Positions 15,276 to 25,900 of a stretch of DNA of 64,000 bases are shown piece by piece (within the stretch, counting starts at the first letter, position 1; the number at the start of each line of letters is the position of its first letter). The notes below the pieces were generated by a model that was not told the DNA's origin, searched no databases, and was given only the letters and a program-made list of their open reading frames with translations. This DNA comes from Paludibacteraceae bacterium (GTDB lineage: Bacteria; Bacteroidota; Bacteroidia; Bacteroidales; Paludibacteraceae): contig JAGCWQ010000084.1 in NCBI GenBank assembly GCA_017961765.1, positions 19,431 through 83,430 of the forward strand, given 5' to 3'. Both the position numbers and the translations under genes were made by a program.

Positions 15276-18251
15276 ATGCTGTACTTGTGTGTGTGTATTG
15301 TTGCTTTGGTGTTCCTTGTTTTATTAGTTTTTTATTTAAAACGAAGAGTCCAGCTTGCAAAAGAGTTTGAACAAAAAATCAGTTTCTTTCAATTGCAGTT
15401 AAGTGTTTTTTCCTCAGAGTATGCTGATCTGAAAAATCATGAGGTATCTGATTCTGAGGAGAAACTTTTTGAAGAGAAATGGGGAATTTTATACTCGGAA
15501 GTTTCAAAATATAGATTGTCCCCCAAATACAATTTGTATGAAGAACTTATATTGTTTAAAAAATCTTATGAAAATTTGCATAAAGACATTTTGGCTTCAA
15601 ATTCTGAGTTGCGAAGGAAAAATAATGTGCGTAAATTTTCAGGGCAGATTAATTCTTTTTTTTCGGAATTGAATGATGTCGTAAATCATTATGTTTCTCA
15701 TTCAGAAGAGATATTATTTGAGGATAAATGGAAGAGATTGTTTTCTCAGTTTGGAGATGTTGATATTCGAAAGGAAGATGAGGAGTATGTGTCTGTGGAA
15801 TGGTTTAATTCAGTCTTTGGCTCTCTTCATGAATATATATCTTCGGCAAATGAAAGTTTCATTAAAGAGGAGTCTGAAAAATACAATAGTGTTTTTTCTA
15901 ATATCGACGGAAAGTCATTGGATGAGCAGCAAAGAGAAGCTGTGATTACAGATGAAGATCGGATGCTAGTTCTTGCAGGGGCTGGAAGCGGTAAAACGCT
16001 TACGATTTCTGCGAAAGTAAAATATTTGTGTGAAGTGAAAAATGTACCACCGCAGGATATACTTCTTATTTCATTTACGAGAAAGTCTGCTCAAGAAATG
16101 ACTGAACGGATACAAAATAGACTAGGTATACCTGTTGAGGCGACCACATTTCACAAATTAGGTTTAGATTTAATTAAAATGGCTGATGGTTGTCGTCCGG
16201 AAGTTTCTGATGAAAATATCTTGAGTCGGTTCATTCATGATTTTTTTGAAAAGGAGCTATCGAACCACCCTGATTTGATAAATGTTCTAACGGAGTATTT
16301 TGCTTATTTCTTGGAGATTCCTGATGACTTGGAAAAATTTTCTTCTCTTGGAGAATTGTATGAAGAAGAAAAATCGGCTGATTTCGAGACTTTGAAATCG
16401 AAATATGACCGTGAAAAATTTCTTCATGAAATGGGAGAGGAAAAAGCGAAGGATTATACTACTTTGAACAATGAAAAGGTCAAAAGTATGGAAGAAATCA
16501 AAATCGCTAATTTCCTTTTTTTAAATGGTATAAAATATGAATATGAAAAACAATATCCTTACGAAAGTGATGATCCTCTTCGTAAAGCATATCGCCCTGA
16601 TTTTTATTTGAGTGATTATGATATTTATTTGGAACATTTTGGCATTACAAAGGAGGGTACTGTTCCTTGGCTTTCTCCTGTTGAAGAAAAAAAATATTTG
16701 GAAGGAATAGCATGGAAACGAGCAGTCCATGCTGAAAACGATACAATCTTGATTGAGACTTATTCATATTATACTTCTGAAGGTACTTTGCTGAGAAAAT
16801 TGAAGGAATTGTTGCTATCCAAGGGGGTGAGTTTGTCACCTCGTAGTTTCTCTGATATCTTTAATACGGTCTATGCAACTAAGAGTAATAAATATTTTTC
16901 TGAGTTTATAAAGTTGTGCTGTACGTTTATTACACTTTTTAAATCTAATGGGTATAAGGTAGGTCAGATTGAAACATTGAGGAAAAATTATCTTTCCAAG
17001 GAGCAAAATGAATTTCTTTGCGAACGTACAAATTCGTTCTTGGAAATAGTAAAGATTATTTTGAATGGCTATCAGAATTTTCTTAAAGCTAATAATGCAA
17101 TTGATTTTTCTGATATGATAAATAATGCGGCAGAAAGGGTTGCTATGGGATGTGAGATGCCATCTTATAAATATGTGATTGTTGATGAGTACCAAGATAT
17201 TTCGAAAGCTCGTTTTCTTTTCTTGAAATCGATAGTCGATAGAACAGGTGCAAAATTTTTCTGTGTAGGAGATGATTGGCAGTCTATCTATCGTTTCGCC
17301 GGAAGTGATATCTCTTTGTTTACTGATTTTGAAAAGTATGTTGGATATACGAAAGTTTTGAAAATAGAGAAGACCTATAGAAATTCTCAGCGGCTTATAG
17401 ATGAGGCTTCTAGGTTTATTATGCAGAATCCGCTTCAATTGAGGAAGAATTTGCGTTCTGATAAGAACCTTGATTATCCTTTGGTATTCTGGGGATTTGA
17501 TGGAGAATTGAAAAATGTTTTACGGCAGGTGATAAATAAGATTGTCTCGGATTTCGGTATGGATTCTTCCATACTACTTCTTGGACGGACAAATTATGAT
17601 TTCGAATTGGTTAAAAAGACTGGCCTTTTTAGAATTACAAATCAAAACAGAAAGGAATGCTTGGAGTATATACCATTCCCAAAATTGCAAATCGATTTTA
17701 TGTCTGTGCATAAGTCTAAGGGGTTGGAAGCAGATAATGTTGTTTTGTTGAATTTTAAAAATGACAAACTAGGCTTTCCTAATCAAATTGCGGATGATGA
17801 GGTTTTGGATATGGTTTTAACTAATGCAGAAGATTTTAGGTTTGCAGAGGAGCGACGACTTTTTTATGTTGCTATTACTCGTACTAAAAATAGAACTTTT
17901 ATTTTGACTGATAATAAAAATCCATCTCCGTTCTTGAAAGATTTTTCAGAATCAAAATCAGTGTGTTTTGTGGCATTAAGAAAAACTTCGGATGAAAATC
18001 GAACTCATTGTCCTGTTTGTAAGACTGGTAGTTTGTTGAAAGTAGAACATGATGGTCGGGTTTTTATAGGTTGTTCAAATTTTCCAAGATGCAGATATAC
18101 ACTGCGTGATGCTACAATTCTTTTGAATCCTAAAAAGTGCCCTTCTTGTGGTGGCTTTCTTATTAAGAGAAAAGGTTATAATGGACATAGGTTTGTCGGA
18201 TGTACCAATTATCCATATTGTGATTATACTGAACAGATAAATGAATGCTAA
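15276..18251 (+). CDS. UvrD-like superfamily 1 helicase with nuclease-like insertion and two zinc ribbons
   Basis: A 991-residue SF1A helicase. In order: a transmembrane segment (residues 3-20); a helical region with two similar EE(K/I)LFE(E/D)KW blocks (61-69, 144-152); Q motif (218-219); Walker A AGAGSGKT (234-241); motif Ic-like TFHKLG (291-296); an insertion at about 405-515 with YRPDFYLSDYDIYLEHFG and WKR, fitting a PD-(D/E)XK nuclease (E407, D442, E453, K481); Walker B VDEYQD (636-641); QSIYRFAG (669-676); VHKSKGLEADNVVLLN (811-826); and motif VI RRLFYVAITRT (860-870). Two topoisomerase-type zinc ribbons end it: C912, C915, C933, C939 and C955, C958, C976, C982. It resembles DNA helicase IV-type proteins. 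The gene is clearly more AT-rich than its neighbours, which suggests transfer. The TATATTTA just before the ATG may be its -7 box. DNA repair is the likely role; a defence role is possible but nothing adjacent supports it. Confidence 0.85.
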   Translation: MLYLCVCIVALVFLVLLVFYLKRRVQLAKEFEQKISFFQLQLSVFSSEYADLKNHEVSDSEEKLFEEKWGILYSEVSKYRLSPKYNLYEELILFKKSYENLHKDILASNSELRRKNNVRKFSGQINSFFSELNDVVNHYVSHSEEILFEDKWKRLFSQFGDVDIRKEDEEYVSVEWFNSVFGSLHEYISSANESFIKEESEKYNSVFSNIDGKSLDEQQREAVITDEDRMLVLAGAGSGKTLTISAKVKYLCEVKNVPPQDILLISFTRKSAQEMTERIQNRLGIPVEATTFHKLGLDLIKMADGCRPEVSDENILSRFIHDFFEKELSNHPDLINVLTEYFAYFLEIPDDLEKFSSLGELYEEEKSADFETLKSKYDREKFLHEMGEEKAKDYTTLNNEKVKSMEEIKIANFLFLNGIKYEYEKQYPYESDDPLRKAYRPDFYLSDYDIYLEHFGITKEGTVPWLSPVEEKKYLEGIAWKRAVHAENDTILIETYSYYTSEGTLLRKLKELLLSKGVSLSPRSFSDIFNTVYATKSNKYFSEFIKLCCTFITLFKSNGYKVGQIETLRKNYLSKEQNEFLCERTNSFLEIVKIILNGYQNFLKANNAIDFSDMINNAAERVAMGCEMPSYKYVIVDEYQDISKARFLFLKSIVDRTGAKFFCVGDDWQSIYRFAGSDISLFTDFEKYVGYTKVLKIEKTYRNSQRLIDEASRFIMQNPLQLRKNLRSDKNLDYPLVFWGFDGELKNVLRQVINKIVSDFGMDSSILLLGRTNYDFELVKKTGLFRITNQNRKECLEYIPFPKLQIDFMSVHKSKGLEADNVVLLNFKNDKLGFPNQIADDEVLDMVLTNAEDFRFAEERRLFYVAITRTKNRTFILTDNKNPSPFLKDFSESKSVCFVALRKTSDENRTHCPVCKTGSLLKVEHDGRVFIGCSNFPRCRYTLRDATILLNPKKCPSCGGFLIKRKGYNGHRFVGCTNYPYCDYTEQINEC

Positions 18252-18259
18252 GGGAGTCC

Positions 18260-18667
18260 TCATTTCAAATGAATCGGCAGGATATATAGGCAACGTACGG
18301 GCCTTCCGTCTTCGATTCCGGGAATCCATCTCGGCATGTTCCTGACGAGTTCGATGCCGGCAGAGTCAACTTCCGCCTTGTGGGAACTTCGGTAGATCTC
18401 TATCTCGCCTGTCGTGCCGTCCTCTTCGATGACGAACTTCACGGCGACCTTCCCTTTTATCTTTTTCCCTTCCGATGATAATGGCGCTTGGTTGTTTTTC
18501 CCTACATATTTCAACAGGGCTTGGTCGCCTCCTCGGAAGGAGGGATAAATATCTGGTGTGAGATGGACTACGTTCATCTTTGCCATTATTTCTCCGAATT
18601 GATAGGCTTGGGCTGTCTGTGCGCATAGCCCGGTGAAGAGGAGTAGAAGGGAGGTCCTGAATGCCAT
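18260..18667 (-). CDS. secreted protein consisting of a TonB C-terminal domain
   Basis: A 135-residue protein starting MAFRTSLLLLFTGLCAQTAQAYQ, a signal peptide. The rest is a single TonB C-terminal domain: YPSFRGGDQALLKYVGKN, IKGKVAVKFVIEEDG, SAGIELVRNMPRWIPGIEDGRPVRCLYILPIHLK. These blocks align with the TonB at 1621-2304, but there is no anchor helix and no proline linker. Without an anchor it cannot transduce energy like a normal TonB; it may be a periplasmic binding module. The ATG at 18665-18667 is chosen over a TTG two codons upstream. It ends 8 bases from the converging helicase gene, with no terminator between them. Confidence 0.8.
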   Translation of the reverse strand: MAFRTSLLLLFTGLCAQTAQAYQFGEIMAKMNVVHLTPDIYPSFRGGDQALLKYVGKNNQAPLSSEGKKIKGKVAVKFVIEEDGTTGEIEIYRSSHKAEVDSAGIELVRNMPRWIPGIEDGRPVRCLYILPIHLK

Positions 18668-18693
18668 TGTCAATCTCAGTTTATATTAGTGGA

Positions 18694-18726
18694 AAAAGCC
18701 TCGCATACAGGTGTACGCGAGGCTTT
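18694..18726 (-). terminator. terminator of the O-methyltransferase gene
   Basis: On the minus strand AAAGCCTCGC pairs with GCGAGGCTTT around a 12-base loop, then TTTT. It lies between the methyltransferase stop and the TonB-domain gene. Confidence 0.85.
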
Positions 18727-18744
18727 CTGTGCTATGTTATTTGC

Positions 18745-19836
18745 TTATTTTAGCTTGCAAGCCACGATGCTGTGTCCCAAACCTAAGTTGTCGTAGATTT
18801 GATCTACCTTTAGGCCGGCGTCGTTGATGCAACGGATCATATCTTCTGAGTAGTACATCTTACTGTTTCCGTTGGCAAGTGCAGTGAAGTAAACGCTTGT
18901 CTGTGCCAAACAGTAGGAAGCTGTCTCGAAACGTTGTCTGTCCCAGAAAGTTTCCATGATGTAGAGGGTTGCATTTCCGTCCATTGACTTGGCTGCCCTT
19001 GTAAGGATGCTTGTCACCTCTTCTTCAGAGAAGCAATCCAAGAATTGACTCATCCAAATAGCGTCGAAGCCCGTAGGGAAAGGTACGTTCTTGTCGAGAA
19101 GGTTGGCTCCGTGTCCGAGGATACGGTCTTCGCCCTCCATGCCCTTAACGGCGTTGCGCATCAAACCGATTTGTTGAGGCAAGTCCATGATGGTGACTAC
19201 GACATTTGAATCGTGGTGAACACATTGTGTTGCCCACCGGCCTGTGTTTCCGCCTACGTCCAAGAGAGTCTTTGGCTTCTTGGAGAAGACGATTTCCAAT
19301 GCTTGCTCGAAGGAGTTGTCTGAATAGAAGTGGTCGAATCCGAACCAACTTTTCTGTACTTGGGCAGGAAGTGAGGAAAGCCCTTCGTAGATGGTTGGCC
19401 ATGAACCGAAGACCTTCAAACCTTCTGGCTTGCCGTTGAGCAGTGACTCTTCCAAACTGAACATACCGAGATAGTTGACATCATGGTTGAACTCCATGTT
19501 GACGCGAGCCATCTTGTCGTTGATAAGGAACCAACCTGCTTTTGCCAAGAAGAACTTCTCGTCTTTGAGAAGTACGGTTCCGATGGTTAGAGAAGACTCC
19601 AATAGGATTTGTACGGCATATTTGCTCAACTTGACTGCGCATTTCTCCCTTATCTCCTCAAGTGTCAAACCTTGACGGTTGTCGGAAAGTAGTTCGAAAA
19701 TACCGAACTTGACCATCAGTCTGGATATTTGGAAAACGATAGGACCAAATGCAATCTCTTGTGCCAAGCGTTGTGCTTCTAACGCAGTAAAACGTTCTTT
19801 ACCGTAAATCTCTTTTTGGGGTGAGTTTAATTTCAT
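18745..19836 (-). CDS. class I SAM-dependent O-methyltransferase
   Basis: A 363-residue methyltransferase with the layout of small-molecule O-methyltransferases. The N-terminal helical domain (about 1-110) includes a winged-helix-like FGIFELLSDNRQGLTLEEIREKCAVKLSKYAVQILLESSLTIG. The SAM domain starts with motif I LLDVGGNTGRW (191-201), then VTIMDLPQQIGLMR and FDAIWMSQFLDCFSEEEV. Such proteins occur in Bacteroidota in aryl polyene or flexirubin clusters, but no pigment genes are present here, so the substrate is unknown. It appears to be a single-gene unit. Confidence 0.86.
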   Translation of the reverse strand: MKLNSPQKEIYGKERFTALEAQRLAQEIAFGPIVFQISRLMVKFGIFELLSDNRQGLTLEEIREKCAVKLSKYAVQILLESSLTIGTVLLKDEKFFLAKAGWFLINDKMARVNMEFNHDVNYLGMFSLEESLLNGKPEGLKVFGSWPTIYEGLSSLPAQVQKSWFGFDHFYSDNSFEQALEIVFSKKPKTLLDVGGNTGRWATQCVHHDSNVVVTIMDLPQQIGLMRNAVKGMEGEDRILGHGANLLDKNVPFPTGFDAIWMSQFLDCFSEEEVTSILTRAAKSMDGNATLYIMETFWDRQRFETASYCLAQTSVYFTALANGNSKMYYSEDMIRCINDAGLKVDQIYDNLGLGHSIVACKLK

Positions 19837-20045
19837 ACAATTGTAAATTTGGGAAGAGTGGCCTCTTCAAGTTAAGCGGAGAGGAAAAACCAATTTTGAA
19901 AATGATAAATCTTTCTCCTGTTGTAGTTGACTTTTGTGATGCTCGATTTCCTTGGTTTCTTGTTGAAAATCGGGCGTCTGTTTATTAGAACAAAATGTGA
20001 ACAAGGTCGTTTCCGAGATTGTCCACATTTTGAATTTCTTTATCG

Positions 20046-21467
20046 TTAAGCGGCAAAAATAAGCAAGGTGTAACCCAATGCGATACCGACGATGCCGACA
20101 ATGATACCGACGGTTGCCATATCTTTTTGCTCGATGAATCCCTTAGCGTAGGCCAATGCATTCGGTGGCGTACTGATTGGCAAGGCCATGGCCAAGGAAG
20201 CCGATAGTGCAAGACCGATCAATAGGGAAGAGACTCCTCCCAAATCTTTCAATTGCTCCTGCATACCGAAACCTACTGCCGTGAGGATAGGAATGAGAAG
20301 TGCTGCTGTACCACTGTTGCTCATGAACGTGGACATGACTAAGCAAAGGATACCAGAACCGACCATCACGAGAAGTGGTGACCAAGTGGAGAACGGAATG
20401 GCATCCACCATGTGTTTTGCCAAACCTGTCTTTTCCAAGCCAACACCCAAGGCGAAACCTCCTGCTACCAACCAAAGAACGTCCCAATCCACCTTGCGGA
20501 GGTCTTCTTTCGTGATGACACCTGTAACGGTCAATACGGCAACAGGGATCAAAGCAACGACGTTGGCGTTCAAGCCAGTCAACTCGCCCGTAACCCATAA
20601 GAGGATGGTGGCACCGAATGTGATGTAGGCAATATAAGCTTTCGTTGATTTCTCAAATTGGCCCTCAATCTCAACGACAATCTCTTTCTGTGTGAATGGG
20701 AACATCTTGAGAAGCAAGTACCAAGAGAACAAAAGGAGGATGATGACGAATGGCACCATAAGTAGCATCCATTTTACGAATGAAATCTCCAATCCGTTGT
20801 CTGCCAAATAACCCATGGCGATGGCGTTAGGAGGCGTTCCGATAGGCGTACCGATACCACCTACGTTGGCTGCGATAGGAATAGAGAGCGCCAAACCGAT
20901 TCTACCCTTGCCGTCTGCTGGCAACGTGGCCAATACAGGAGAAAGGATGGTCAACATCATGGCTGCGGTCGCAGTGTTGCTCATGAACATGGAGAAGATA
21001 GCTGTGACGAAGATGAATCCTAACATCACGATGTGTGACTTTGTTCCGAATGGTTTCAGCAAGACTTTCGCCAATCCAGCGTCCATCTTATATTTTGATG
21101 CGGTGATGGCCAAGATGAATCCACCCATGAAGAGCATGATTATAGGGTTTGCCCAGGTGGACATGATGCTTTTGTGACTGATGACTGTTCCGAAGGTGGC
21201 CTTCATTGACTCGTCTTTGGAGTAGTCGAGGAAGGATAGCATACTGTCCGAAGTGGTCAGCAACATCAGAACGATAATCATAACTGACGTGGTCCATACT
21301 GGTATCGGCTCCGTAATCCATAGGGCGGCGGCCAAAAGGAAGATGGCGATGACGCGTTGTTCTATGATGGTTAATCCAGGGATGCCGAAGGAATCGGCGG
21401 GCATGAACCATGTCACCAATGCTAGGATGACCGGAACAAGAAGTGTAATGAGTTTTTTAGTCTCCAT
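20046..21467 (-). CDS. DASS/SLC13-family sodium:carboxylate symporter
   Basis: A 473-residue inner-membrane transporter with about eleven helices. Two SLC13 substrate/sodium signatures are visible: SNTATAAMML with GGIGTPIGTPPNAIAMGYL in the first half and SNSGTAALLIPIL with LALPISTPPNALAYAKGF in the second. This is the inverted-repeat SNT and TPPN architecture of sodium-coupled dicarboxylate carriers. The substrate is probably succinate, malate or another di- or tricarboxylate; sulfate cannot be excluded. A perfect promoter lies 81 bases upstream, giving a single-gene unit divergent from sbcDC. Confidence 0.93.
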   Translation of the reverse strand: METKKLITLLVPVILALVTWFMPADSFGIPGLTIIEQRVIAIFLLAAALWITEPIPVWTTSVMIIVLMLLTTSDSMLSFLDYSKDESMKATFGTVISHKSIMSTWANPIIMLFMGGFILAITASKYKMDAGLAKVLLKPFGTKSHIVMLGFIFVTAIFSMFMSNTATAAMMLTILSPVLATLPADGKGRIGLALSIPIAANVGGIGTPIGTPPNAIAMGYLADNGLEISFVKWMLLMVPFVIILLLFSWYLLLKMFPFTQKEIVVEIEGQFEKSTKAYIAYITFGATILLWVTGELTGLNANVVALIPVAVLTVTGVITKEDLRKVDWDVLWLVAGGFALGVGLEKTGLAKHMVDAIPFSTWSPLLVMVGSGILCLVMSTFMSNSGTAALLIPILTAVGFGMQEQLKDLGGVSSLLIGLALSASLAMALPISTPPNALAYAKGFIEQKDMATVGIIVGIVGIALGYTLLIFAA

Positions 21468-21547
21468 GTTTTTTTGTTACAATGTGTCCTTTTTTATTTA
21501 TACGTTTTTGAATATTTATTCTCTTTTTACTTCAAGGGAAAACGGCA

Positions 21548-21577
21548 CAAAAATATAAAATAGACTTTAAAAAACAA
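21548..21577 (-). promoter_or_regulatory. promoter of the DASS transporter gene
   Basis: Minus strand: TTG (21577-21575), 19 bases, TATTTTTG (21555-21548). A full match to the Bacteroidota promoter. Confidence 0.8.
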
Positions 21578-21691
21578 CAAAAAAATCGAGCTATTTATCC
21601 ACCGTCTCCGATATATTTTCATATTTCCACCTTTGCATGATTTTCTCCTAAAAAAATGGCCTTTCTTCGAACTTCTGCCTCCGAATATCTG

Positions 21692-21699
21692 TATATTTG
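21692..21699 (+). promoter_or_regulatory. -7 box (TATATTTG) for sbcDC
   Basis: TATATTTG 60 bases before the sbcD ATG. The -33 element is not evident. Confidence 0.55.
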
Positions 21700-21759
21700 T
21701 TATCGGAGAAAATGGATCTGTTGGGTGGTTGCCCTTTGGGTTGGAAAATCATGTGACTG

Positions 21760-22968
21760 ATGAAAGTAATACATACAAGCGATTGGCATATAGGAAAGGT
21801 GCTCTATGGGGAGGAATTGACTGAAAATCACCAGTCTTTCTTCGACCAGCTGTTGCAGTTGGTTTGCGACGAACGCCCCGAGGCATTGTTGGTCTCCGGA
21901 GATATCTACGAGACTTCCACGCCTTCTATTGCGGCTAAAAAACTGTTCAACGATAATTTGTTGAGGATTCATGAGGCGTTGCCTTCGATGACGATTGTCG
22001 TCTTGTCCGGCAATCACGATAGTGCACAGCGTGTCGGGGTCGATGTCTCGTTGTGGAAATTGGCAAACGTCCGTGTTGTCACTACCATTGCGGAGCGGAG
22101 TAATCGGCAACCTGATTATGACTCCCATATCATCGAGTTGAAAGATCAGGAGGGAAATCCGTGCGGGTGGGTAGGCGCAGTCCCGTTTGCCTACGAGCAG
22201 AGTTTCCCTAAACCTCAAGAGGGCGAGAATCGTGTCACAGCCTTCTATAAAGGGTTGCTTCACCGTATAGCGGAGCGGAATATCGCTCGATTGCCCGTTT
22301 TGTTGATGGGGCATTTGACGGTGGCACGGGAACTTGATTTTACGGGCCATAAGTTGGATTCGATAGGGGGAATGGAATTCTTGCCGATAGCTGATTTTTC
22401 CGATGGATTCGACTATTTTGCCTTGGGACATATCCATCATCCTCAGTTTGTCTATGGTGCAGAACGGAAAGTCCGATATTCGGGGTCTCCTATTGCGGTC
22501 AGTTTTGATGAGGCGTTTGACCATTCTGTCAGTGTCGTGACGTTTGACGAGGAGAACCGTCCGCATGTGCGCGAACATATAATAGAGGTGCCGCATCGTT
22601 TGGTTACGGTGCCTTCCGAACCTGCTGATTTTAGGGAGGCAATCAAGGCGTTGAAACGTTATCCATGGGAAGGAACGGAGTATGTCCGCCTGAACGTGAA
22701 ACAGGAAACTGCCCCCAGCGATGCCTACGAGCAGGCTGTGAGGGCCTCCACTGAGGACACCTCAACCAACTCCCATGATTTGAAATTGCTGACAGTCAAT
22801 TATGTCCGTAGTAGAGAAAATAGGGGAGATGCCTCATTGACGGATGTCTCCTTGTCGGAATTCAGGGCCTTGACTCCTTTGGAGGTGGCGAAACGTTCGT
22901 TAGGGGATGATTTTACGGAGGAGATGGAGGGCACGTTTAACGAAGTCCTTCGTATGCTGGATGAATGA
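21760..22968 (+). CDS. sbcD: exonuclease SbcCD, nuclease subunit D
   Basis: A 402-residue Mre11-type metallophosphoesterase, nuclease partner of SbcC in processing hairpins and double-strand ends. Phosphoesterase motifs are in order: SDWHIGK (D8, H10), SGDIYE, GNHDSAQR, GHLTV and GHIHHPQ, giving the two-metal site. A C-terminal capping region follows from about residue 275. The ATG at 21760 begins directly with the first strand MKVIHTSDWH. sbcC follows after 24 bases, so the two form an operon. Confidence 0.96.
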   Translation: MKVIHTSDWHIGKVLYGEELTENHQSFFDQLLQLVCDERPEALLVSGDIYETSTPSIAAKKLFNDNLLRIHEALPSMTIVVLSGNHDSAQRVGVDVSLWKLANVRVVTTIAERSNRQPDYDSHIIELKDQEGNPCGWVGAVPFAYEQSFPKPQEGENRVTAFYKGLLHRIAERNIARLPVLLMGHLTVARELDFTGHKLDSIGGMEFLPIADFSDGFDYFALGHIHHPQFVYGAERKVRYSGSPIAVSFDEAFDHSVSVVTFDEENRPHVREHIIEVPHRLVTVPSEPADFREAIKALKRYPWEGTEYVRLNVKQETAPSDAYEQAVRASTEDTSTNSHDLKLLTVNYVRSRENRGDASLTDVSLSEFRALTPLEVAKRSLGDDFTEEMEGTFNEVLRMLDE

Positions 22969-22992
22969 ACCATGTTTAAAAAGAGATGACTT

Positions 22993-25900
22993 ATGAAGTT
23001 AAAACAACTGACTATAAATAATATAGCATCCATTGAGCAGGCGGAAATCCGTTTCGACGCCCATCCGTTGAAGGACGAGTCGCTTTTCCTTATATGCGGT
23101 TCCACCGGGTCTGGAAAATCGACGGTTTTGGATGCCATCTGTTTGGCTTTGTTCGGGACGACGCCTCGTATGAGTGTGGCGGGGAACGATGCTTTTCAGC
23201 CTGTGGGGGCTTCGGAGACGGTGACATTGCAGAACCCAGCCCAGCTACTTCGCCATGGAGCGTCCCAAGCCTCGGTCTCATTGTCTTTTGTCGGGAATGA
23301 CGGCGAATTGTACGAGTCGCTTTGGAGTGTCCGGGTGAAGCGGAATGGTAATTTGGATTCGGCAAAATGGTCGTTGCGGAACCTCTCCGTTGCGGGAAAG
23401 TATTGGGAGAAAAAAGGAGAGGTGGAAGAGGAGATGCAACGTATCGTTGGTGCCAAGTTTTCGGATTTCACGAAGACGACGATGTTGGCTCAGGGTGATT
23501 TTGCCCAATTTCTGAAGAGCAAGGCGATTGATAAGGCGAACATCTTGCAGGGACTCTTTGGCGATGATATCTATGAACGGATTGGGAAGAAGATCTTTGA
23601 GGTTCATCGAGACAAGGAACAAGAAAAGAGAGATCTCCAAAAGGAGATGGAATCGCATAAGTTGCTCTCTTCCGAGGAGATAGGCCAGCGGAAATCTATG
23701 TTGGAATCTATGAGGAAGCAGGTGGAGGATAAGACAAAGTTGAAGATGGAAATCGATGCCAAAGCCGAGTGGAAGAAGCAAAAGTCGGATATGCAGCAAT
23801 CTTTCCGAAAAACGGAGGAGAAGCGAATTGGGTTGCTTGCCCGAATGGAGGGGGATGACTATCGTAACCAATCCATCATCATTAAGCAGTGGAACGAAGC
23901 GTCTCAGGCGATAGGCTGGGTGAGGCAACGGAAGGAAAAATCCAACGCTTTGGCTTTGGCGAAGGAAAAGGAATCCTCTTTTCTGTCTCGTTTCCAAAGT
24001 ATGTGTCGGGGCATGGCGGGACTGAAACGGCTGATGGAGGATAATAATCTAAAACTCAACGATATAAATGAATCGATTGCCAATTGCTCGGAGGCTGAAT
24101 TGCGTATGTTCGAGCAGGCGGAGACGATTGTCGAGAAACTGAATACGGCTCAGCGGACGAAGGAAAAAGCGAAAAGTTGTTTCGCAAAAATGAAGGAGAA
24201 TGAGGCCCTGCTTGCTAGTTCCCTTGCGGAGGTGGAGACCTCGGAAAAGAAATTTGCGGAGCAGAAGGCTCTGGAAGAGTCGTTGCAACAACGTGTGGAC
24301 GAAGCTGGTCGTGAACTTCAGACTATTGATCCTAACGGCGACTTGTTGACCCGGCATACCTGCGTTTCTGATCTATTGAATCGCTTGTCTTCTTTGAGGG
24401 ATAAACTGGGACTTTGGCTCTCTGCACAGAAAGAGGAAGCCTCTATCCGTCAGTTGTTTACGAATGAGGAACAAAATCGTTTGGCGTTGGAAGCGGCGAA
24501 GGGAAGGGCTGATGCCGACTTTGAGAAGGCTGATTTGGCGTTCAAGGCGGCGGCAAGGGCGGTCAATGACATGGCCAAGGAGTTGCGTCGTAGTTTGCGT
24601 GAGGGGGAGCCTTGTCCAGTCTGTGGACAAGTAGTCCATTCCGTCTTGTCTGACGAGCATTTCCTCTCGGTCTTGGCAGAGCCGGAGGAACGGAGAAAAC
24701 AATGTGAGGAGGAGCAACGAAGGGTAGCCTCTTTGTTGGAGGCCTCCAAACAACTGACGGTGAAGTATAAGCAGGAGTGTGATCTTAAAGCCCAATCGGT
24801 GAAGTCGGCTCAGCTGGATTTTGACGGGATGAAGTCGGCCGTGATGAAATCGTATGCCCAAATGAGTTTGCCGGTGGATGAGAAGGCCTTCCTTTCCATG
24901 GCTGACCTGTCTGGCGAGATGGTGAAAATGGGAAAAATGGCGGAGATGCTGAAAGAGCGGGTAGCCGAATTGAATCGGATTCAGGCGAAGAGGTCCGAGG
25001 CCCAAAAGGCAAAGGACGAGCAACATCTTGTTGTCGAGGCGCAAAAGAGAGTTTGCGACGAGGTGAAGAAGAAACGGGATGATTTGCAGAATGAGATTAA
25101 AAACAGCAAAGAGTTGCATGCCCGTGAGGTAGAGGAGGAGCGTGCGGTGCTGGCTCAGTTGGATGCTATGCTGGTTGTGGAGGATTGGCGTAGGCAATAT
25201 GAGGAAAATTGTCCCTCCCTCGTGGCTCAAGTGCAGGAAAGATCAAAAAAATATGCCGATTGGAGGGAGACGCAAAAAACGCTCATGACGGAAATGGAGG
25301 CAAGTCGCAAGGATTGGGATTTCCTCGAATCTACTCGGCAGACGATAGTGGATCGGACGGCGTGGGCTATCCCAACGGTGGAGCCTCAATTGATGGCGAA
25401 CCTTCCTAAGGCATCCGCCCTTTTGCAGAGCGAAATCTCGGAGTGGAAGCAGGAGATGGCTGGATTGGAGCAGAACATCCGTGAGCTATCGCAACATTTG
25501 GAGTCCTTCTTTGTGGAGCATGGTGATTTGGACGAATCACGTCTCTCCTTTTTGTCGGCCACCTACAATTCCGAATCTGTCTCAACGATGGTAGCCGAGC
25601 ATGAAAAGACGGAAAACGAGTATGCTACTATTTGTGGAGAATGCAATTCGTTGAAAAACAGAATGCTTGAATTGGATAGCCATTCGCCTCTTTTTTCTGA
25701 ACAAGAGAAAGATTGGCTGGAGGTCGATTTTAGAAATCAATCTTCCCTTTTGGGTCAGGAACTATCCTCTTGCAACCAGATGATTGGAAGCATTACGAAA
25801 GAGTTGGAGAGCGATGCGGAGACTCGGAAGCAAGTGGGGGTGTTGAGCCAAAAGATAGAGGTGGTAGCAAGAGAGGCGGAACGCTGGTTCCGTTTGAATG

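Noticed and set aside
15276..18251. Helicase as part of an anti-phage defence island
   Set aside because: No methylase, reverse transcriptase, toxin or other defence gene lies nearby; neighbours are housekeeping or secreted-protein genes.
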